NCBI GenBank assembly: GCA_905331475.1
Contig: CAJNYU010003073.1
Span: forward strand, 1-64,000
Direction of reading: 5' to 3'
DNA length: 64,000 nucleotides
From: Rotaria socialis
Taxonomy: Eukaryota > Rotifera > Eurotatoria > Philodinida > Philodinidae
Made by a program: the position numbers and the translations under genes. Under the pieces are notes generated by a model. The model made no database searches, was not told where the DNA came from, and was given only the letters and a program-made list of their open reading frames with translations. Positions within the stretch are counted from its first letter, which is position 1, and every line of letters starts with the position of its first letter. Shown piece after piece: positions 46,040 through 56,800 of the stretch.

Positions 46040-46200
46040 GGTCGAGCGTTACGACCGCCGTAAACGGTCGTATATTACGACAGTAAACGATTGTATTTCG
46101 CTGTATTCCTTGCCGCCTGAATTACGACCGTAACTCGTCGTGTCGTACACGACGTGTTACGATCAATTACGATCGTCGTAAGCGGTAGTAAACGATGCCA
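46040..46200. repeat. TTACGAC/GTCGTAA-rich palindromic patch
   Basis: About ten copies of TACGAC or its complement within 160 bases, several as palindromes such as GTTACGACCGCCGTAAACGG and CGTCGTGTCGTACACGACG. The patch is strikingly richer in CG than its surroundings. Confidence 0.7.
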
Positions 46201-46377
46201 TCATACGTTCTTATGAGCATTTAATTGAATTAAAACAATGATTGAAACTGCTGAGTAACACGAGATTTTTTTATATTAAAAAAGTTTTTTTTTAAAAATT
46301 GTTCTTTTCTTAAAATTGCTCTTTTTATTATGGAATTTTTTTCATTCAAGAATTTACTGGCGAATTGAAATGAATCT

Positions 46378-46618
46378 ATAAATACATAAATATATAAAAT
46401 AGACAAAATTGAAATAATTGAAAAATTCTACTAAATGACTAATAGACAAATATGACGATCAAGTTGAAATTTTATTTGAGGTTCAACATTTCAGTCTTTA
46501 TAAGACCATTTTCAAGAACCATAACGATGTTGATAATTTTATTTGAATGTCTAGCATGATCGAATTTTGATAATAAATAAATACATAAATATATAAAATA
46601 GACAAAATTGAAATAATT
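46378..46618. repeat. Exact 42-bp direct duplication
   Basis: The block beginning ATAAATACATAAATATATAA occurs identically at 46378-46419 and 46577-46618. The second copy is also flanked by the inverted 14-mer AGCATGATCGAATT / AATTCGATCATGCT. Confidence 0.7.
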
Positions 46619-48039
46619 CGATCATGCTGGGATCCGACTCTCTGACAGAATCCGATAGGATTCCTGGACACTGACCTATTGTCGGTTCCGACGGAAGAAA
46701 TCATTTTCTTATTCACAATCAAATAACAATTTTGAGACATCAGAACGCATTGATGATTCGTTAGAGTTGGATTCCGTTAAAATCCAACATCGGATCTGAT
46801 TGGATCCTACTGTCGGAATGATTCTCCTGGGTACTTTCTTTTTACATATTCATTTAAAAAGGCAGCCGCGGATATAACGACGTGAATAGGCAGGTCACTA
46901 AAAGATAGATATCAATATAATTGTCACTTCTATGCGATGATATTAGAAGATATACATTCATTGCATAATCATCAAATAACAACTAATCTCAATGATTTTA
47001 CCAACTACTATTGTAAATCATTATCGTATTCATATCTCGTGCGTCGAAAACGTATGTAGTAAAACTCGGTATTAACTAGGTGCACATGAATAGTTAGATG
47101 ACAAATACGAGTTTATTCGACATGCGACGTAATGCCTATCATATTCCATGTGAATGTTTTTAACCTAAAAACGTCTCTGAATGTGTTCGTAACTTGACTT
47201 ACGTTCAAACCCGTTTTTTTTAATGAAAACACGTCTAAACGCGTTTCATATAAAATATAAAAATTTGGAAAGATATATCAGAATCCATCTTAGATTCTCA
47301 ACATTTATTGATGCATTTAGACTAACCTGACAGTTGGGTTGAATTTCACCTTATGCGATGACGATTAGATTTTAACAGATGAACCAGTAATCATAAGTCG
47401 TTCACACACACCACTTTGCTATATAGCTCGAAGTTTTTTCTCGTTCAAAATAAAATATATATGAACGAAAATGTCATTGCTTAATACTTTATTTCAATAA
47501 CATGTACTTTTTTCGAAGTAAAATATTTAACAGGTAATCGGATTTCTTTTACTTATCTTTTTAAATAATTTTATTATTATGTTTTATTAAAATGATACCC
47601 TTTTTTTATCGTCTACTATAAATGTGATTAATATTATAAAAAATATTTAATCGCATTGGTAACAGGATTTAATGAATAAATAAATATTCATACAATTTAT
47701 TTAGTAGAAGTATGATAAAAGTTGTTAATCATATAATTTAAACAGTAGTATTTTTCAATCAGCTAAAAGGGCATTGGATAACTGAAAACTAGTGCGATTG
47801 TCTCATTAATATTCGTAGAAACTATAGGAAAATATGGAATATATGCTTTACAGCTCGTTAAATTGGCGGCTATTTTGACATCATCTGAATATTCTTTATT
47901 AAAAAGTCTAACAAAGTTTAGTTAAATAAAATATATGTAAACCGACGATTTTGATCATGCAGCTAAGTCTTCTAGAGATTTTGTTTTGAAGTAAAATCTC
48001 GTCTGATAAGTAAGAAATGAACGCGTGCAAGCGTGATCG

Positions 48040-48300
48040 GAAATATGATAGCGTTCAAACGCGACTTAAAACATATATGAGACCGATTTGAGCGCAGTTA
48101 ATAGATAAAATGCATTCAAACGCGTTAAATATTTTTCGGATAGGCGTTGAAACACAGTTCACTTGTTTTCTAATTGCGTTTAAACTTGTTATATATAAAA
48201 ACTGCGTCCAAACGCGTTGCAAAATATTTTTAATTGCATCTCAACTCGTTGTGTTGCTAAATCGCGTTTCAACACATCAACTTTGCGTTTCGTACTTACA
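48040..48300. repeat. Degenerate minisatellite with TTCAAACGCGTT core
   Basis: Eight or more variants of (C/T)(A/C)AAACGCGTT or GCGTTTAAAC recur at about 30-40 base spacing with AT-rich spacers. A weaker stretch of the same kind is at 47165-47250. Confidence 0.6.
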
Positions 48301-48810
48301 TGGGTACTGTTGGATAAATCGATGGACTGAACGGAAGAAAGAAAGAAACAAGGGCGAAAGGAACGAATGATTTACGCTTAATGATTTTTCTTGATTCATA
48401 AGAAGTATTCATATTGTTATTCCACTAAGTGTTATTCTTAGCCGACGACTATTTATTATTTCGTTTGTTGTAGATTAACTTGAAAATGCCGAAAAATTCG
48501 ACCATCAGCTGTTTCTCAAAAACTAGTGATAATTTAAAAAAAGATATTAAAATGAATGATAATAGTATACAAGTTAATAAAGTAAGTATTCATCATATAG
48601 AGTTCAATTTTTTTAAATGTTTCTATTGCAGTACGTAGAACATCGTTTATACGATTCTAATAAAATTCATTGACTTCGAAGGCCATCAAATGAATCGTCC
48701 ACCAATTAAGTCACAACAATATGATAGATCGCCTACATAGCACTATGAAGCAAAATTGATTCGTACATGTAAGACTATTGGTCAACCAAAACATGTATCA
48801 AAAAAATTCA

Positions 48811-48893
48811 AGGTGTGGGTGTGGGTCATCTGCTTCCCTATATCCCGCACCTCAAGCCCGGATCCAAATCCACGCCTACACTCGCCAACGCCA
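48811..48893. repeat. Telomere-like block with shared core
   Basis: Left edge AGGTGTGGGTGTGGG, then the core CATCTGCTTCCCTATATCCC, then C-rich CGCACCTC and ACACTCGCC. The core is nearly identical to that at 50310-50330. Confidence 0.65.
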
Positions 48894-49380
48894 TCTCTTA
48901 CAGTGTAGGATAGTTGGATAGCCCATCTCAAAATCTATGTGTAGTAAAAATTTCTGAAGTCTATTAGGCGCCTGCTGTGAGGCGATATGCCCACAACATT
49001 TAAAATAACTGATTGAGAAATAATTATTGAAATTAATACAAGGCTATTTTTGGTGGTACAGTTCAATCATAATATCTAAGCCAAAATGAATTCGTTAGTT
49101 CTAAAAATTGAGCTATGTCCCTTGAAATATTGAGCTCTACAATAGTGGATAGTTTGTGTCGAAATCTGAAACTATTAATTGAACACGGTTCAATATGGTC
49201 CTTGTACAATGACTCGTTGGTTAATTTGGCAGTTGATTCGAGTAATTCCAGCAGAGATTCGCCTAGAATTATGCTCCAACTCTTATTTTCTGTGTTTCAA
49301 GTAGCATTCAGCATACACTATCGAATTGTAAAATCTATTTTTGAACAGTTATAAATGTGTTGGGGAGGAAGCGAAATAGT

Positions 49381-49425
49381 GTAGGTGTGAAAAGAACCAG
49401 CGCACGCCCACACCTTCAAGATAGT
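49381..49425. repeat. Telomere-like block
   Basis: Left edge GTAGGTGTGAAAAG, right edge CGCACGCCCACACC; 45 bases. Confidence 0.5.
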
Positions 49426-49616
49426 TTCAACAAAAAAAGAATGAATAAAAAACGACTAATTTCATCAGATTCAAAATCCACGTGGATGACGGAATTGGAC
49501 TGTTGAATATAAAGATAAGAATTGCTAGTGTGCTTGCTTTTATCGTTTCTTCACACTCAAGATTGTTCTTCTTTCATGTTCGCTTTCTCAACTGAATACG
49601 TAGATCTTTTTAGACA

Positions 49617-50262
49617 ATGTCTGGATCGGATTTTACTATCTGTCTAATGACTGTTAAACATGTGAATGACGTTCGACAGTGGTTGATGAATTCATTCTTG
49701 ATTGACGGGCCATTAAATCAACGACTGCAATTCGACTTGTCCGACAAACCACAAGATTTTATGGATTATACGACCCAACAAGCCGTTCGTGGAAGATGTT
49801 CATTCGTTACTATCGACAGCGTGACGAATAAGACGGTCGACTTTATTCTGAATGAGCTGCAGAGCAGAAACGGTGTTCATGGTGATACGGGAGATGAATT
49901 TGAATAGCAAAAACTCTGTTACATTTTCAAATTGACATCGACACTTAAAAAACAACTGCCGCACACTATATTCGGCTTGTTCAATATCGGTAGGTTTCTC
50001 TGCACGATGGTGATTTCGATCGCTCAACAATATCGGAGGCAACTAATAAGCGAGAAATTCATCTAGACGAGCATCGACTATGCTTAAACATAACTTCACA
50101 TTCGAGCGGTTTACACAGAAACATCATCGTTCTATTCGAAGAAAGCTTTTCTGAAATAAAATTATGAAGTCATGAACGAGCTATTATACGAAAAATGCGA
50201 CAAACAGCATCTTTCCAATATGGCTATTCACAATCGATGCTCGTTGTTGTCAAATGCTGGTG
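49617..50262 (+). pseudogene. GNAT acetyltransferase pseudogene
   Basis: The first 96 residues, from the ATG at 49617, look like the N-terminal half of an animal GNAT (T-I-C-L-M-T-V-K-H-V-N-D-V-R-Q-W-L, later C-S-F-V-T-I-D-S-V-T-N-K-T-V). A TAG at 49905 then stops the frame, yet the same frame goes on with GNAT-like sequence: C-T-M-V-I-S-I-A-Q-Q-Y-R-R-Q-L-I-S-E, where the glycine-containing part of the acetyl-CoA loop (normally R-R-Q-G-x-A) is missing, and A-V-Y-T-E-T-S-S-F-Y-S-K-K-A-F-L further on. Further stops fall at 50064, 50085, 50091 and 50157. No frameshift is needed, so the copy decayed mainly by substitution. An acceptor-like TTTTTAG precedes the ATG. Confidence 0.7.
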
Positions 50263-50274
50263 ACATCAATTCGA

Positions 50275-50392
50275 GGGGTGGGTGTTGATGTGAGTGCTGA
50301 TGTGGGCCATCTGCTTCCCTACATCCACAGATACACACTAGCCCTCACACCTAGATATATATTTACACCCCACACCCACACCCTACAGGAAA
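50275..50392. repeat. Long telomere-like block
   Basis: Left edge GGGGTGGGTGTTGATGTGAG, core CCATCTGCTTCCCTACATCC, right edge ACACCCCACACCCACACCCT. At 118 bases it is the longest member in the window; the core matches the block at 48811. Confidence 0.7.
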
Positions 50393-50877
50393 CTGGCATT
50401 GACTGGATTGCCTTCAATTGAACATGCATGCCTAAGTCGAAGTTCACAGAGATTTGAAAAGCTATTCACTATGCATTTGATTATTTTATGACATGCGATC
50501 CACGAATCGATTGTCATTTTCATTTTTTTTTTCATTTGTGTAACACTCGTATCGATTCTCTTGTTCTTCTATTCAATGTTGCTGCGAAATCAGACGCTTT
50601 CCAGCTTTTAACTACCAGAAGGTGACTCATTGGTAAGCGATGTGCTGCTTGTCGATAATAAAGAATAGTGATAAAAAGAGAACGAAAGAAATTTGTTTTC
50701 TTATATTGACTTCTATTTATTTACCTCATCTTTCTGCACGTGTGTTGTAGACTATTTTTTCTGCATAATTCTACCCGTCGAAAGCTTGGCAGATCTGTAT
50801 ATGTACTTCATGTTACACGAATTTCATTCTAAATCATCCTGAATAATTTTATTTTTGAATAGACCTATTAAAAACCA
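50393..50877. other. Upstream region of the ANK-ART-NACHT gene
   Basis: No gene. An acceptor-like TTTTGAATAG ends about 15 bases before the ATG, which suggests a spliced 5' UTR. Confidence 0.35.
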
Positions 50878-53800
50878 ATGTATGGTGAGCACAATGATTC
50901 ACTCAGTGAATTTTATTTGGCTTGTCGAAGTGGAGAGCAAAATAAAGTCGAAAATTTTCTATCTCGTCTTTCTTTGTACGAACTCAATCAACTTGAATCG
51001 AACGGAAGTACTGCTTTGCATGCTGCAGCTTTCTTTGGTCATGTCGAAGTTGTTCGGCTTTTAATGAAGCACGGCGGTATTCTGACTACACTTCCCAACC
51101 TATACCATTTAACGCCTGCCGAAGAATCAAATGACACTATTCGTCGATTATTGCTCTTGCCCGATGTTGTTCAAGTGCGGTTTCAATGTACAAACGATAT
51201 GAATGCAACACTTTTCACTCCTCTTACTGGAATCAGCAGTATCGAAGGTCAGCCGTTGATATTGACAACGAATGAACCCATTGATCAACGGCCCGATTGG
51301 ATCGATGCTTACGATAATGCTCATCGGATTGCTCTAGAAAACCATGAGTATATGCGAAAATGGATAACGAAAATTCCACTCACTCAAATTATAAACACGA
51401 TTCTAAACGATTATGTTAATCAGATGAATGAAACGTTGACTGAAGATAATCTTTCTGTAATTCGGGAATATATTAAATTAGCCAATGATGACGACGATGT
51501 TCGTTATCTCCTTTATGCTTATACGACGCCCACATCTTTCTTCAAGCAGGTTAATATTGATCTAGCTCAACGAGGTAAACAGGTTAATAACAACAAAAAT
51601 AATAACAACTATTGCACCAGAAAATAATCTATTCGATTATCATAGGTTCTGACTTTCGATTTGAAAATAATATCTCGAAAAAGTACCAAGATAATGAACC
51701 TCCGCTTGGATTCGGTCAGTATTTGTTTGCCGCGGTAATCATTAATCATCCATCCATTGATCAGTGGCGTTTTACCGGTGTGAGCTATCGTGGTATGAAT
51801 ATCACCAATAATGAATTGAATCAGTATACTAGTGATGCTCGAATTTTGACACGTTCATTTTTGTCGACATCGAAACGTATTGATACGGCTTTTCTTTATC
51901 TTCAATACAACAATCCTGTTCTTCGACCAGTCTTGTGCGTCTATCGCGTGATACAGTATTATACAAGTCTTGCCATTAGTGATTTCAGCGCCGTTCAAGC
52001 CGAAGATGAAGTACTCATAATACCGTTTGTGGCATTTCGTGTCGTCAAAGTTGATATTGATGGTTTCTATGTTTCGGATGGCTGCCGAGTTTCTGTTATT
52101 TTTCTCGATGAAGTAACAGCCAATGAGCAAAGTAACTCGAAATCATCTAGAATTTATCAATATTGAAACAATTTTTGATACTCTAGGGCAATCTTGGCCA
52201 CTGGCAGCAGTGATCGAAGACGAACATCTCGTTTCGGAGAAGAGCGAGAAAATAAATGAGCAGTTTCCAAATGAAGCATATTCGGTATCATCAATGAATA
52301 TTTTGGAAAGGCAAAATTTGACTTCTTCATTTTTTACTGTACTCTACGAAAAACATCGTACAACTATTGACCAGTATGTTGAATATTGCCTAACTAATTA
52401 TTCGCATTGGATAACGAATGAACTCTGGAATATTAGATACAGTATCATTATGCCGTTACTCGATTCATCTTTCTTTTTCACTGCACATGAAAAACAATGG
52501 ATTCATGAAAATCCCGATTGTTTCCGTTTGTATTATGATCAAGCTCTCTTGCCACCATTGGTATCGTGCAACAAGAAGACGGTAGATATTGTAGATTTAC
52601 TGATTGAACAGCGAGCCATTATTATTCTTGGAGATCCTGGCAGCGGTAAAACAACATGGACTCGTTGGCTAATGTGGAAATGTATTCAAATGTTTCGTGA
52701 GTCTCTTGAAAATTCTGACCATCGTGTAGTCATGCCTTTGCCAATTTTGATTCCAATCGATAATTTCATTAAATATATGAGCGAAAAGCCATCAGTGTCG
52801 TTTTTCGATTGCATTTGTCGAATCGCAATCAATGATCCGAACGAACAAATATTGACTTGTATCGCTGAATATCTCTCATATGGGCATTTGCTCATCATTC
52901 TAGATGGATTGAACACTCTCGATGATCCACAGAAACAAGATCATCTAGTCAATCTTCTCATTCAATTTCAGAAATCAACTATTTTTTGGAATGAAAGTGA
53001 CAGAAAAATTCGAACTGAGAATCGATTAATTGTTATCATTAATCATATTCAATCGCTACCAGAAGAATATTTTTCATTTTATAGGTTGACTTCATTGTCA
53101 CTCGATGTAATTGATGATTTTATTGACAATTGGTGGAATAATCATTGTTCGTATTTGCGAAATGGAACGGTGAACAATTTTGATAATCAATGGAACGAGA
53201 GGGTCGATCAATTGAAATCGTTATTCGAACGATATCCTACGTTCAAAGAATTGCTTTCGAATATCTTGATTTTATCTACGATTTGTCAGTGGATGACATT
53301 ACAGATACTCGTTGGGGCACCGCCGAAAAAGAGGATTCACTATTATGGTATCAGTGTTTTTGTCTTGTTTGCTCGATTTCAAAAATGGCCAATACTAAAA
53401 CAAATCGAGCGTGAAATTTTTATCGATATTCTTGCTGATATAGCTGATTATCTTCAAGAATATTCATCATCGGGTCTGATTGAAAAGTTTGATTTGAATT
53501 ACAAATATCGTGCTTCAATTCGAACCCATTCTGCACGGTTATCAATCGATGATCAATCGATGATCAATACTTGTCTCATATCGATTATCGATAAAAACAG
53601 CTTATTTTTCCTACGAAATACGAATAGTTATGGCTTTCTTTCAATACCAATTCAGCATTTGTTTGCATGTTTGTTTCTTATTCGAACAACCAATACGAAG
53701 CAATCCAAAGTAGAACTGATCGTTGAAAGATTTTTGTGTTATATGACAAAGTCAAATTTCCGTGAACCACTTCTGTTAGGTCTGGAGTGGATTAGCTCGC

Positions 53801-56800
53801 AATGGAATTCGGAAGATCTAAACACATTTTGTCGTTTATTATTCACGAATAACAACGATCAATTTCATCATATTCTACCACTCGGTGCGATGCTATTGAT
53901 GACAACATTACCTGATTTAGTACAGAATCCCTATGAGAAAACATTACAAGATGCATTCGATCGATTCCTAATTGTTAGTAAAAACCGAGAGTGGCTTGTC
54001 CGGTTCCCCATTTTTATCGATTATCTTATCGATGGATTGAACTATTTGCCGTTGAGCATTGCTCGTACTTGGATCTATGATTATTTTAAACAATGCTCTA
54101 CCATTGAACATAATAGAAGTGTCTTGAATGTTTTAATGAATTTAATTTGTTTTTCTCGTAAGATTCCAATCTGGATGAGAAATGATGATCATCAAACGTA
54201 TTCACTAAATGTTCTTCAATGCCAAGCACGTATCGATTATACTCGTAACAAGGAAGGCAATGGTCTTTTTGTTGGCGATCGTTTCTTGACAACAATTTCG
54301 ATAATAGACTCGAGTTTATTCACATCTGGTTTCGTTCGTCAATCACTTCTCCGTTTCAATGTTGATAGCGAAAGACTGTCGCCTATATACCTAACGGTAC
54401 TCATTGCTCTCTATGGTGGATTAAACCGATTCACACGATTACATTTAGACAATAGAGATACTGTTGTTTTCTCCACGTTTCATATGCATCGAGATTCATT
54501 GCAAAATTCATGGTTAATTCATTATTTGAATACAAACTGTTGGACACATCTGCCCAGTACAGATGAGATCGAACAACAAGTTCGCAAACTTTTGCCTAAT
54601 GACGACTCGCCTGAAACAGTCGATCTATTCATTGCTTGGTTATGCTTGAAAGGTGTTAAACAACCATGGGTTTTCCGTAAATATATGAGTTGGTCAGCAT
54701 TTCAAAGTGCCATAAATCGATTTCATCGTTTAGTTTTGTATTTGAGTGAATTTTATTATGTGAAATACGATGTTGAGGTAGAACTTGAAGCACCTTCGAC
54801 TTTTCGAGACGATGCGCTTTTGATCATCAATCAATATTCGGAGAAGGACACGGGTTGCTCGACATTGCTTCATTGCGTTGCTGTTGCTCTAGCACGTCTA
54901 ATGATTGTCGGTGGTCAGCGATCGTTATTCTATCCGGATGGTTCGTTTTGTCCACGCATGCTAGATTTGAATCTAACTGATTCGAAATCGATTGCCGATC
55001 TTTGGCAATGCTCAGATTCGCACATCGCCAGTTTTCTTCCTCTTTTATGGAAACCGTTTCTACCGCGTGAAGTAAAATTTCTATGCGAAAAATTCGATAG
55101 TGATTCGATATTAACCATCGCCAATGAAACGCATCCGATATTTACTTTTGGACAACAAACATCGTTTCTTCTTACATTAATACCTCGACATTTTCATTCA
55201 ATATTTGATCGATTTCTTAATTCGTCAAATTCGTTCCCATTTGTATGTTTACTTGGTGAAATAGTTTGTGTATTGAGCACGCAGAAAAAAGGCAGTATTC
55301 GCTTTGCTCTACTACTTGCTGTTTTAAGAATTCATTTTGAAAATAACCAATGGGCACACATATTCAGAGGACTGCTCGGTTTGGCTAATCGAACTCGAGA
55401 TGTGAACCCTTATTTTTATAAATTCGACCATTTCTTATCGAAAAAATACGGCCAATTATCATTCGATGAAAAAACTCTAGAAGAAGAGCATTTAGAAATA
55501 GAATTAATTCGCGCACGACAACGAGCCGAAGAATTAAGAAAGACATCGGCCAATTCTGTTCAACTTTATGAGGTATCGATTGCAATCGCTGTTCTATCCT
55601 GTGCTCTCCATCAACGAGACGAGCAACCAGGCGAGATTGCCGATGAAATCCAGTTTACTATAGCGAACATTCGAGAACCTATTCTACGTTTGCATGCTCT
55701 ATCGATTACTTGGACGCTGACACAGAATTACACCACAACATCCACCCATCGAATGAACTCAATATCTCAAAAAGCATTAGCAGCTGTTGACACTCAGAAC
55801 TCGATTGAAGATCATACTCTTCTGTTTCTCATGTGGTGGACAACCTTTGCTCCGATTGTTGACACCCGGACAATTGCCTGTCAAGTACATTGTCTACTTG
55901 ATCATCTCTTGGTAAATATAGATACTGATTCAATTGAAATTCAACAGGTTGTATGTCAATCATTATTATTTGCACTTCATCATGATATTTATCCATATGT
56001 TCGGTCACGAATCTGTCATTTCATTCAAAATAGTCGCTGGTCAAATTTGACTAATATATGCCAATTCCAATCCGGAGCCCTTTCAGCATTGATCAATGAG
56101 AACAATTACAATCCAATCTTTGTAAATCCATCAACATCGACTCTACTCGCATCCATGTATTTAATGCAATTAAGCATTGATATACTTTATTTGCCTACGT
56201 GGTTTGAAATGGAATCCACAAACAATCGACAAACAACACTTGATCGAATTGATCTCGAACAAGCAGCGATCGAACAATGGCGTATTTCAAGCGAACATGG
56301 AGTAGTATCAAAAGAGGCAGCAAGAATCATGTCTAATCTACTAAGAACATATCAAGATAAATCATCTGATTATCATTCACTAGAGCGTTTACTTGCAAAA
56401 TGTAACTTTGTTGAAAAATCCGCTCAATCAGACGTTATTCAATGGCTTCAATATAAAGATCATTCACACCTATCTATCTTTGCATTTCATGCAGCTTTAC
56501 TAATTACAAAATATTCTATTGATGCCATTCAACTATGTTGTCAATTGCTTGATTGTCCGTCTGATGAATTTCGACAGCGAGCCAAAAAATGTCTAAGTTC
56601 TGTGTGCTTATGCGCGTCATCTTTTACTCGAGATCGATTCATTCAACTCTTTACACAATTACTTCGTGCATATCGTACACAATCAATATTAGCACGAGAA
56701 ATACTCATCAATATTGATATTCGCATCGATTCGATCGAATTTCTAGATCTGCTCTTTATTTGGGAACGCGAACGAATACATTTACTAGTTGAATCATCCC

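Larger units (their letters stand above)
43290..49616. other. Long non-coding region with repeat arrays
   Basis: Over 6 kb without a supported gene. Holds the TTACGAC-rich patch (46040-46200), a duplicated 42-mer (46378 and 46577), AAACGCG-type degenerate repeats (48040-48300) and telomere-like blocks (48811-48893, 49381-49425). A hydrophobic open frame at about 45645-45765 could be a membrane-segment exon but has no partner. Confidence 0.4.

Noticed and set aside
52123-52186. NACHT frame as a separate gene starting at ATG 52123, or programmed frameshifting between the two frames
   Set aside because: A 55-nt GT-AG intron with matching phase explains the frame change and fits other intron sizes in the window.
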